Assembly: GCA_029266495.1 (NCBI GenBank)
Contig: JAQSWS010000040.1
Coordinates: forward strand, 1 to 33,440
Reading direction: 5' to 3'
Source of the DNA: Rariglobus sp.
GTDB lineage: Bacteria > Verrucomicrobiota > Verrucomicrobiia > Opitutales > Opitutaceae
DNA: 33,440 nt
The notes under the pieces were generated by a model, which saw only the letters and a list, made by a program, of their open reading frames with translations, had not been told where the DNA came from and made no database searches. A program made the translations under genes and the position numbers. Positions 22,738 to 31,500 of this stretch are shown here, piece after piece; positions within the stretch are counted from its first letter, which is position 1; the number at the start of each line of letters is the position of its first letter.

Positions 22738-22788
22738 GCCGCCTTCCCGCCCGGCGCTCACACCTCCTCCGCCCGCCACCCAACCCGT

Positions 22789-22818
22789 TTGTCACTTAAT
22801 AAGTGACAAGCCTGCCTT
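22789..22818 (+). repeat. 30-bp palindromic repeat, copy B
   Basis: TTGTCACTT and AAGTGACAA arms around AAT form a perfect 9-bp hairpin followed by GCCTGCCTT, identical to 7445-7474 at 29 of 30 positions and in the same orientation. It lies 50 bases after the SHD1-thioredoxin gene and about 50 bases before the next gene. Confidence 0.6.
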
Positions 22819-22866
22819 GAAGGTCGCCTTCGCCGCGGTGCGTGACATAGAAAACGCCGCTTCGAC

Positions 22867-23802
22867 ATGGTCTCCGACAACGCCTTTCCCGTGATGGCCG
22901 AACCCGTGTGGCGCGCCCTCCAGCGCGCCCACGAGGCCCGCGTGCGCGCCTGGACCGATCCCCACCTGGAACGCGCCGGACGCGGCGAGAAACACCCGGT
23001 TTACGATTTTCTCTTCAGTTACTATTCGTTCCGGCCCTCGTGGCTGCGCCAGTGGCATCCCGGCCCCGGCGTGATCCTCGCCGGCGAAGGCGCCCGGGAG
23101 TTTCTTCGCTGGCCCGAATACCGTGAAACCCCGGACGGAGTGGCGATCGACCCGTCCACGCTTCCGGACAAGCGTCGCGTATCCATTCGATGGATTCACG
23201 ATCTGCTTGCCGTGATGACGGCGCGCCCGCCGGCCTTCGGCTGCTTCGGCCTGCACGAATGGGCGATGGTCTACCGGCAGACGCCCGACGAAGTCCGCCA
23301 CAACGCGTATCCGCTGCGCTTTCCGCCCGATGAACTGGCCCGCATCGTCGAAAGCCAGCCCGTGCGCTGCTCGCACTTCGACGCATTCCGTTTTTTCACC
23401 GCGCCCGCCCGCCCGCTCAACAAGCTCCAGCCCTCCCGTGAAACCGTGCCCGAACAGGAGCAACGCGGCTGCCTGCACGCCAACATGGACCTCTACAAGT
23501 GGGCGTTCAAACTCGCCCCTTTCACGCCGGCCGACCTGATCGCCGATTGCTTCGAACTCGCCCGCGACATCCGCGAAATGGACATGCGCGCGAGCCCCTA
23601 TGACCTGAGCGCCCTTGGTTTCGAGCCCATCATGATCGAAACGCCGGAAGGTCGTGCCGATTATGAACGTCATCAGCGTGTCTTCACCTCGCGCGGGGAA
23701 CCGCTTCGCGGTCGTTTAGTTATTTTGTGCGAACGACTTCTCGCCAACCCATCCGATCACGGCTCAGTCTTCGCGCCGTGCGCACGATCCGTCCCTCACT
23801 AA
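22867..23802 (+). CDS. Conserved protein of the group usually labelled 3-methyladenine DNA glycosylase
   Basis: A 311-residue soluble protein. The wording HPVYDFLFSYYSFRPSWLRQWHPGPGV, then RWIHDLLAVMTARPPAFGCFGLHEWAMVYR and RCSHFDAFRFFTAPARPLN is very characteristic of a conserved bacterial family that databases often label 3-methyladenine DNA glycosylase. I recall that label from family members and cannot see a helix-hairpin-helix glycosylase motif, so the activity is doubtful. Several conserved His, Cys and Glu residues (FGLHEW, CSHFDAF, GCLHANMDLYKW) suggest a metal- or heme-type pocket instead. The ATG at 22867 has no ribosome site. The 3' end overlaps the start of the protease gene by up to 76 bases in another frame. 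Confidence 0.65.
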   Translation: MVSDNAFPVMAEPVWRALQRAHEARVRAWTDPHLERAGRGEKHPVYDFLFSYYSFRPSWLRQWHPGPGVILAGEGAREFLRWPEYRETPDGVAIDPSTLPDKRRVSIRWIHDLLAVMTARPPAFGCFGLHEWAMVYRQTPDEVRHNAYPLRFPPDELARIVESQPVRCSHFDAFRFFTAPARPLNKLQPSRETVPEQEQRGCLHANMDLYKWAFKLAPFTPADLIADCFELARDIREMDMRASPYDLSALGFEPIMIETPEGRADYERHQRVFTSRGEPLRGRLVILCERLLANPSDHGSVFAPCARSVPH

Positions 23803-26800
23803 AGGTCTTCATTTTCATCGGCGCCCTCGCCGCCCTCTGGCTGAATGCGCCGCAACTCGGCCGGCACCTCACGGCCACCGGATCGTCGCAACCCGCACCG
23901 TTCCCGCCCTCCGTTTCCGCCGCTCAACCCCAAAGCGACGACTCCGCCTCCACCTCAGTTCCCGCGGAAACCCGTCGCCAGCCTGATTTGCAGGTCGATC
24001 CGGCCACCCTGCCGGAAGGCACCGTGTGGTCCTTCAGGGATGGTGGCACGACGCACACCTACGCGATCGCGATGGATGAATTATATGTGCCCGCCGGCAC
24101 GCGCGCGGAACGATTGCACGCCCTGGCGGTGCAACCGGATCTGGACGCCCTGCTCGCCGCCGCGGCAACGCTGGCCCGGGAAACCGGAGCTCAACCCCGG
24201 CTCGTCCTTTATCCGTTGTCGGGCCCGCGCGATGAACGCACCCGGCGCATCGTGACTCCCAAGGTCCACATCGAAACCGCCAGCCTGGAAACGGTGCGCA
24301 CGGCCGCCGCATCACTCGGGCTCACCGCGTGGCAAACGCCGGGCTATGCACCGGGTCACGCCATTGCCGAGATCGAAGGCGATCCCGCGCAACCGTTGCG
24401 CGCCGCCGCGGCGCTGGCGGCATTGTCCAACGTCACCGCAGCCTCCCCGTTGCTCGCCAGCCAGCACTTCAAACGCGCCGTCACCCTGCCGAACGATCCG
24501 CTGTTCTCGCAACAATGGCACCTGCGCAACACCGCCCAGCAAAGCGGCGTTTCCGGCATCGATGTCAACGTCACCCCCACCTGGACCACGCTGAAGGGCA
24601 CGGGTGTTTCCGTCGGCATCGTGGACGACGGCGTGCAGCTCACCCACCCCGACCTTTCGCCCAATGCAGCGGCGGACGGTCACTATGACTGGAACGACGA
24701 TGACACCAATCCCGCGCCCGACGTCACCGAGGATTACCATGGCACGGCGGTCGCGGGCCTGGCCGCCGCCCGCGGTGGCAACAGCCTCGGTGTTTCGGGC
24801 GTCGCTCCGCTGGCCACCCTCCACGGCCTGCGCCTCATCGCCCTGCCGTCCACCGACCAGGAAGACGCCGAGGCAATGGCGTGGGAAAATGATGTCATCC
24901 AGATCAAGAACAACAGTTGGGGTCCGGTGGATGACATGCCGTGGATCCTCGCGGACGCCGGCCCGCTTTGGAAAACCGCCGTGGCCACCGGCACGTCCAC
25001 CGGACGCGACGGGCTCGGCACGATCTACGTCTGGGCCTCCGGCAACGGTCGCACGCTCGGGGACCAGAGCAGCAAGGACGGTTACGCCTCCAATCGCCAC
25101 GTCATCGCCGTCGGCGCGATCACCAACCGGGGCGTCGCCGCCTCCTTCAGCGAGGGCGGCGCCCACCTGGTGACCAGCGCCCCGGGCGATGCCAGCCTCG
25201 GCCTCGTCACCACCGACCTGACCGGGTCGCAAGGCTACAACAACGGCAGCAAATCGGGGGAATTGAACGACGCCCAGTATACCCAGACCTTCAACGGCAC
25301 CTCGGCCGCCACGCCGGTCGTTTCCGGCGTGATCGCCCTCATGCTGGAGGCCAACCCCAACCTTGGCTGGCGCGACGTGAAGGAAATCCTGCTTCGCTCC
25401 TCGAAACAGGTTCAACCCACCAGCTCCGACTGGGTGACCCGCAACGGCGGTCAACCCTCCCTCCCCGCCATCAAGCACCACCCGCTCTACGGCGGCGGTC
25501 TTATCAATGCCCAAGCCGCCACCACCCTCGCCAGCATCTGGACCGCGCTGGACGCAGCAACCGTATTGACCCGGTCCACCACCTCGGGCGGACAGGATAT
25601 CGTGGACGCGGGTCCGGCTGTGATCATCCCGATCACCCCCGCCGCCAGTCCCGTCCTCCGGGTCGAACACGTCGAAGTGACCGTCAGCATCGTCCATAGC
25701 TACCGCGGCGACCTCGAAATCAAACTGATCTCTCCCGCCGGCGTTGTGAGCACGCTCGCCACGCCCACCTTCGCGGACGACGGCAGTGACTACGAACAAT
25801 GGACGTTCACCAGCGTCCGTCATTGGGGAGAAAGCTCCGCCGGCACCTGGAAACTCTCCATCCGCGATGCCTTGAGAGGCATCACCGGCTATCATTACTT
25901 TGTTTCCGCCACCCTGAATATCCACGGCGTCGCCGTGGCCCCGCCCACGATCACCCTTCAGCCTGAAGGCACCGTGACCACCGCGGGCACCGCGGTGACG
26001 CTCACCACGGCGGGCACCGGAACGAATCTCGCCTACCAATGGTCGCGAGACGGCGTGCCAGTCTCCGGGGCGACCGACGCCACCCTCGCCTTGGGCGCAG
26101 TCACCCTCGCCCAGGCCGGCACCTACACCTGCACGCTGTCCAATCTGGGAGGACCGGTCACCACTGATCCGGCCGAGGTCGTGGTCTATGTCCCCGCAGG
26201 CCAGGCGAGCCTGCTCGACACCGGCACCACCTTTACCGCCCCGGTCCTGGCCGCCGGCCCGATCGAATCGTTCCAATGGTTCCGTAACGGGGATCCGCTC
26301 GTCGATTCGTCCCGAATCACGGGCGTCACCACATCCGTTCTCACGGTGCGCAACCTCACTCCGGCCGACGACGGCACCTACACCCTCGAAGCAATGTTCG
26401 AGGGCTCTCCGCTCCCCACGGGAGCGTTCGCCCTCACCGTGCGTCCTCCACCCATCGTAAGCGCCCCGGCCCGGCAGACGCTCCGCCTCGGGGCTCCCGC
26501 GACGGTATCACTGATAAAAGAGGGCGGGCCCTACACCTACTACTACACCGGCCTGCCCGCGGGCGTTACCTACAACGCCTTCACCGGGGCCTTGGGCGGA
26601 CGACCCACCGCCACGGGAACCTTTGCGGTCGTGCTCACGGCCTTCAACACGAGCGGTCTCACCACCAGGATCAACATCACCCTCGTGGTCGAGCCCCTGC
26701 CGTCCGCACTCGTCGGCGTGTTCAACGGCTACGTGGCCCGCGATTCCGCCCTTAACGGCAATTTGGGCGGCGCGGTCACCCTGACCACCACCACCACGGG

Positions 26801-27809
26801 ACACCTCACCGGCCAGCTCACACTCGGAACCGGCACGTTCCCCTTCAAAGGAGCTCTCGACGGACTGCCCGGGGCTCCCGCCACCGCCAGGATCACGGTT
26901 CCACGCACCGGCCAGACTTCCCTCGTATTGCGGCTGACGCTGCCACTCACGAGCACCGCCGTCACCGGCACGGTGGACCAGACCGCGGCCGTCAGCGCCT
27001 GGCGCTCCGCCTGGAACAGCAACAAACCCGCCACCGCCTACGCCGGTCGCTACACCTTCGCCCTTGAAGCGCCCGATGGCTCCGGCTGGCCCGCCGGCTA
27101 CAGCGTCGGCACGCTCACCGTCGCGACGAACGGCGCCGTGAGCCTGACCCTCCACCCTGCCGACGGAAGCGCGATCATGACACGCTCGACCACGCTCTCC
27201 GCCAACGGCGCGCTGCCGCTCTTCGCCCTGACTCCCGTCGCGCCCCGGGGTTCGTTTGTCGGACAGCTCACGTTGCCGCCAAAGAGCACGCCCGCCGCCT
27301 CCATCACGGGCGAGGTCTCCTGGCTGCGGCGCTCAGCCACCTCGACGCTCTACGCCAACTCCGCCGGGTTCGGACCGCTGGACCTTGCGCTTCACGGCGG
27401 CCGCTACACCGCACCCCCGAGCGGCACCCGCTTGCTTGAGCTGCCCGCCACGACCGGCAATGTGGATCTCGAGTTCGGCGGCACCGACGTGGACCTGGGC
27501 GCCCAGGCCGCGGTGCTCGCCCCGTTCACGGTCACGTTAACGAAGGCGAACACCATCGTGCCGCCCACCCCGAACCCCACGGCACTCAAGCTCACGGTGA
27601 ACGTGACGACCGGGCAGTTCAGCGGCAGCTTCACGCTCACGGATCCCAATCCCGCCAGCCCGGGCAGCATGGTGAAGCGCACCCAGCAGTTCTTCGGGGT
27701 ATTCCTGCCCCAGGATGAGATTGGCGCGGGATTCTTCACCCTGCGCGCCCTGCCCGGCGCTTCCTCCGGCACCCGCTCCGGCTCGGTGCTGTTGATCGAG
27801 TCGCAGTGA
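23727..27809 (+). CDS. Large secreted subtilisin-like (S8) protease with P-domain and Ig-like domains
   Basis: A 1360-residue exported protease. Order: N-terminal hydrophobic signal (VFIFIGALAALWL), a prodomain to ~residue 255, the S8 catalytic domain ~265-605, a P/Homo-B domain ~630-735 (VTVSIVHSYRGDLEIKLISP to SIRDALRG), two Ig-like domains ~740-920 (LAYQWSRDGVPVSGATDATL and FQWFRNGDPL), a putative-Ig segment (GLPAGVTYNAFTGALGGRP) and a long beta-rich C-terminal region ~980-1360. Catalytic residues are Asp300 (GIVDDGV), His338 (DYHGTAVAG) and Ser526 (NGTSAATP), with WASGN supplying the oxyanion Asn. Kexin-like S8 plus P-domain is typical. The start is GTG 23727 or GTG 23778, both inside the preceding gene; neither has a ribosome site. 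The next gene follows after 32 bases. Confidence 0.9.
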   Translation: MRTTSRQPIRSRLSLRAVRTIRPSLKVFIFIGALAALWLNAPQLGRHLTATGSSQPAPFPPSVSAAQPQSDDSASTSVPAETRRQPDLQVDPATLPEGTVWSFRDGGTTHTYAIAMDELYVPAGTRAERLHALAVQPDLDALLAAAATLARETGAQPRLVLYPLSGPRDERTRRIVTPKVHIETASLETVRTAAASLGLTAWQTPGYAPGHAIAEIEGDPAQPLRAAAALAALSNVTAASPLLASQHFKRAVTLPNDPLFSQQWHLRNTAQQSGVSGIDVNVTPTWTTLKGTGVSVGIVDDGVQLTHPDLSPNAAADGHYDWNDDDTNPAPDVTEDYHGTAVAGLAAARGGNSLGVSGVAPLATLHGLRLIALPSTDQEDAEAMAWENDVIQIKNNSWGPVDDMPWILADAGPLWKTAVATGTSTGRDGLGTIYVWASGNGRTLGDQSSKDGYASNRHVIAVGAITNRGVAASFSEGGAHLVTSAPGDASLGLVTTDLTGSQGYNNGSKSGELNDAQYTQTFNGTSAATPVVSGVIALMLEANPNLGWRDVKEILLRSSKQVQPTSSDWVTRNGGQPSLPAIKHHPLYGGGLINAQAATTLASIWTALDAATVLTRSTTSGGQDIVDAGPAVIIPITPAASPVLRVEHVEVTVSIVHSYRGDLEIKLISPAGVVSTLATPTFADDGSDYEQWTFTSVRHWGESSAGTWKLSIRDALRGITGYHYFVSATLNIHGVAVAPPTITLQPEGTVTTAGTAVTLTTAGTGTNLAYQWSRDGVPVSGATDATLALGAVTLAQAGTYTCTLSNLGGPVTTDPAEVVVYVPAGQASLLDTGTTFTAPVLAAGPIESFQWFRNGDPLVDSSRITGVTTSVLTVRNLTPADDGTYTLEAMFEGSPLPTGAFALTVRPPPIVSAPARQTLRLGAPATVSLIKEGGPYTYYYTGLPAGVTYNAFTGALGGRPTATGTFAVVLTAFNTSGLTTRINITLVVEPLPSALVGVFNGYVARDSALNGNLGGAVTLTTTTTGHLTGQLTLGTGTFPFKGALDGLPGAPATARITVPRTGQTSLVLRLTLPLTSTAVTGTVDQTAAVSAWRSAWNSNKPATAYAGRYTFALEAPDGSGWPAGYSVGTLTVATNGAVSLTLHPADGSAIMTRSTTLSANGALPLFALTPVAPRGSFVGQLTLPPKSTPAASITGEVSWLRRSATSTLYANSAGFGPLDLALHGGRYTAPPSGTRLLELPATTGNVDLEFGGTDVDLGAQAAVLAPFTVTLTKANTIVPPTPNPTALKLTVNVTTGQFSGSFTLTDPNPASPGSMVKRTQQFFGVFLPQDEIGAGFFTLRALPGASSGTRSGSVLLIESQ

Positions 27810-27826
27810 GCTGCTCCTGTCGTCCT

Positions 27827-27854
27827 TCACGCGCCTCTTTCATGAGGCGCGTGA
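27827..27854 (+). promoter_or_regulatory. Perfect 11-bp hairpin covering the YdcF/ElyC-type ATG
   Basis: TCACGCGCCTC (27827-27837) pairs perfectly with GAGGCGCGTGA (27844-27854) around TTTCAT, and the ATG (27842-27844) straddles the loop and the second arm. It may be a terminator of the protease gene lacking a T tract, or a structure that controls access to this start codon. Confidence 0.45.
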
Positions 27855-28435
27855 GGATCACCACCTTGCGGCTTGGCGCCCTCTTCGCGTTTTTATGGCT
27901 CCTGGTGGTGAGCTGGCGGATCATCGACGTGGCGCGACTTCGTCCATTACCCGCCAGGGCCGATGTCGCGCTTGTGCTCGGTGCCGGCGCTCCCGGCGGC
28001 AGGCCTTCCCCGGTATTTGCCGGTCGAATCGACTATGCCGTGGAGCTTTTTCACACCGGCATCGTTCACTCCCTGCTGTTCACCGGGGGAACCGGCGCCG
28101 GGGAAAACATTCCCGATGCCGAAGCCGCGAAAACTTACGCCATCAGCAAAGGCGTGCCTGCGGACCGCATCCGCGTCGAAACCACCTCGCGCACCACCCG
28201 GGAAAACCTCGCGGAAGCCCATCGCCTGCTCCGGCAGGATTCACCGGAGTCCACATGCCTGCTGGTCAGTGATCCCCTGCACCTCTTCAGGGCTTCGTGG
28301 ATGATGAGAGACGAGGGTCTGGCCGGCATCCCCGCACCGGCACCCACCACACGCATCCGCAGTCTGCGCCATAAAAGCCGGTTCTTCATTCGCGAGCTGT
28401 GGTTTTACCACGTCTACCTCTTGACCGGAAAGTAG
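27842..28435 (+). CDS. YdcF/SanA/ElyC-family (DUF218) membrane-anchored protein
   Basis: A 197-residue protein with one N-terminal transmembrane helix (LRLGALFAFLWLLVVSW) and a DUF218 Rossmann-like domain. The domain reads DVALVLGAGAPGGRPSPVFAGRID, then SLLFTGGTGAGENIPDAEAAK, then ETTSRTTRENLAEA (the conserved S/T-R-T-x-E-N motif), then LLVSDPLHLFRASWM. E. coli relatives SanA and ElyC act in envelope integrity, ElyC on the undecaprenyl-phosphate lipid carrier used for peptidoglycan and surface polysaccharide. ATG 27842 is the likely start; a GTG at 27806 overlapping the protease stop (GTGA) is an alternative that would add 12 residues and coupling. An 11-bp hairpin encloses the ATG. Family is firm; exact activity unknown. 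Confidence 0.85.
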   Translation: MRRVRITTLRLGALFAFLWLLVVSWRIIDVARLRPLPARADVALVLGAGAPGGRPSPVFAGRIDYAVELFHTGIVHSLLFTGGTGAGENIPDAEAAKTYAISKGVPADRIRVETTSRTTRENLAEAHRLLRQDSPESTCLLVSDPLHLFRASWMMRDEGLAGIPAPAPTTRIRSLRHKSRFFIRELWFYHVYLLTGK

Positions 28436-28538
28436 GCTGTTTTTGTGCGGATGAAGACGGCGTGGTCCCCGATTTGGAATTGTCCAAGGCCCTCCTGAAT
28501 TGAACAAGTCAGCTTATTCAGCTGCGCTCATTCCCGGC

Positions 28539-31500
28539 TCAACTCGTGCGTTTGCCGCCACGACGGCGGCGGAACCAGAGGAGGCCGGTGGCGCTGCCGA
28601 GGATGAGCGCACCATAGGTGGAGGGCTCGGGCACCGGGGTGATTTGTTTCCAGCCCGTGGAATAACCCTGCCATGCAGCCTGACTGCCGTAGCCCTCGAA
28701 AATGATGCGGGAGAAATCGATGGTCGCGGTGTCCTTCACGAGGAAGAAGTCGGTGAACTCGATCCAATTCTTGATGGTGAGCGTGGCGTCACCGACGAAG
28801 TTGATGTCGCTAATGTTCAGGAAGGTCGGCGCGCAGGGATCGCCACCGGAGAAGTCAATGACGCTGTTCCCCTCAACAATCAGCGTGTTGAAGGTCTGGG
28901 TGGTGCCGTTGATGTCGAGCACCGCCTGGTTGGCGGTCGTGGCGGCGGCGCCCGTGAGGCCGCCCGAAAGCGTCACATTGGAGGTCACGGCGAGTTGCTC
29001 GTTGGTCGCGAAACGCAGGGTGTCGATTCCCCGGCCATCGCCCACCGTGATGTCGCCGGCAACCGCTTTGACACCGGCGGATTTGTTGAGCAGCAGCGTG
29101 CCGTCGTTCACGTAGGTCGTGCCGGTGTAGGTGTTGGCGGTGGTGCCGGAGAGTGTAAGGGTGCCCGAGCCGGACTTCGTAAGACCGGTGATATTCGAAT
29201 TGTTTTTGATGGCCGAGGAAATGTTCAGGCCACCCAAGTCGTAAACATGGGTGATGAGTTCGCGATTGCCGGTCCCGCCCACTTGAAGGTTGGAGACCGA
29301 AATGTTGCTGACCGTTTCGCCGATGGAGAGAATGCCACCCGTCTGAATGGTGAGGGTGCGGGCGCCGCCGCTCTCCCCCACATCAACGCCGCTGCCAAGG
29401 ATGAGCGCGCCGACGGTGCGGTCGGCAGAGAGCGTCTGGTCGGACGTATTCGCGATGATCGAGGATCCCCACGAGGACTGGTTGGTGCTGGTTCCGGTGG
29501 ATACGGTGATGGCGGCGCCGGCGGTGCCGGCGTGAGTCGCAAAACCGGTCGGCGTGGGGCCGTTGCCGGCGACCGCGTAGGCGAGGATGGTTTGTTCGCG
29601 CGTGGGCGCCGTGGTGAACTTGACGTTGGTGTCGGTGCCAAACGTGCCGGAGCCGGAGCGGGTCAGCTCAAGCGTGGCGCCGGCGGACCGCGAGAGACTG
29701 GAAAAGGTAAGGTTGGTGCTGGTGCCCGTGTTGCCGGAACGGGCGACATTGATCTGGTTCTCGCCCCGAAGCAGCTGGAGCTGCCCCATCGTCTCGGCGG
29801 TGGCCTGATTGTTGACGTTATTACCGATCAGGTCGATGCGTCCGCCCGAGAGCGCGGTGGTGACACTGCCGATACGGTTGGTGTTATTGGTGCCGGTATT
29901 GTCGAGGACGAGGCTGCCCCCTTGCTTGACGGTGAGGCCGGAGGACTGCGCGAGGTCACCACTGCCGGAGAGGCGCAGTTCGGAGCCTGCGACGGTCACG
30001 GCGCCGGTGTGCGTGTTGTCGGCGGTGAGATCGAGGCGGCCGGTGCCGGTGACCGCGAGGTTCGCCGCGCCGGAGACCGCACCGGAGAGAGTGCCGCTGG
30101 CGACCGTGGTGCTGGTGCCTTGGATTGTGCGAATCGTGCGCGTGTCCGTGCCCGTGCCGCCAAGGACAAGCGCATTGGCAAGGGTGACGGTGTTGCCGGA
30201 GCTCGTGGAGCCAAAGAGCAAGGCGTTCTCAGCGGCAACAAACCCACTGGTGGGAGTGGTCCCGCCCCACGTGACGGCACCGGTGCCATTGTTGAGGCGG
30301 ACGGTCCGGTCGGCGCCGGAAGCGGCGAAGCCACCGTCGCCCGTCCAACGAACATCGTCGCCACCACTGGTGCCAACGGTGCGGGTGAAATCGCCGGTGT
30401 TGACGGCATCAAGATCCCAAGCGATCTCCAGGACGCCGCCGTTGAGAACAAGATCGGAGCCGTTGACGCGGTTGGCATCGCCAACGCGGAGGGCGCCTCC
30501 GGAAATCTGGGTGGCTCCGGTGTAGGTGTTGTCCGCCGCAAGCTCGAGCGTGCCCGCACCCGTCTTGTTGAGACCGCCGGTGCCGGAAATGACTCCGGAG
30601 AGGACGCCATCCACCGCGGCGGACCCATTGGCGACGCGCACCTCGCGCTGAACGGAGCCAAGCGCAATGGCGTTGGTGAAGGTCAGGGTCGAATCCGCGT
30701 AAGCCGAGGAAAGCAGGAGGGCGTTGCCCGTGGGAACGAAGGAGCCCGAGCCCCAGGTGACGGTGCCACCCGAAAGGGTCACGGTGCGCGCATCGCCCGA
30801 GGCGGAGAAACCGCCGTCGCCGGACCAGAAGATCTGCTCCTCCCCTGTGCCGAGCTCGCGTGTGAACGTGGTGCTCGCGGCCAGTTCCAACACGCCTCCC
30901 GCCAGATTGACCGCTCCATAATTGTTCCCGGTATTCGTCGTGGCGTAACCGCCGGGAAGGCTGTCGACCGTCACCCGCAAGACACCCTCCTCGATCACGG
31001 TGTTGCCGCGGTAGGTGTTGGTGCCGGTCAGGTTCACCACACCCTGCCCGACCTTCGTCAACGAACGCGTGCCCCCGGATTGGCCGATCACGCCGCTGAG
31101 CGTCAAAACACCCTCGCGCGAGCCGATCGCGGCATCACCCGTCATCGTGATGGCTCCGGCAAAAGTATTGTTTCCGCCATCATTATGGATCGCACCGGCG
31201 GTCTCCCCAATGCCTCGCCCGATGCCACGGCCGGTGATTGAAAGCGCCTCGGCCACCGTGTAGTTGACCCCGCCGCGGAAGGCGAGCGTGGCACCGTCTT
31301 TGACGGTGGTGACGCCCGTGGTGTTGCCGAGCGCGCCGTCGGTGGTGACGACCACCTGGCCGCCATTGACCGTCACATTGCCCGACCAGGACGAGCCGTC
31401 GGAATTGTTGTTGTTAATCGTGGTGATGCCGGTCCCGTTTTTGATGAGATTGCCGGAGCCGGTGATGTCGCCGTTGAAATTCACCGCACCCTGGCCGTTG

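Noticed and set aside
24312-26276. 654-codon open frame on the minus strand
   Set aside because: It is antisense to the S8 protease catalytic and P domains. The product has no recognisable motif and is Gly/Arg/Asp-rich, as expected from reversed GC-rich codons.
28500-31241. 913-codon open frame on the plus strand
   Set aside because: It is antisense to the PEP-CTERM gene, whose domains, signal peptide and sorting tail are clear. The antisense product is low-complexity and stop-free because of GC-rich repeat codons.
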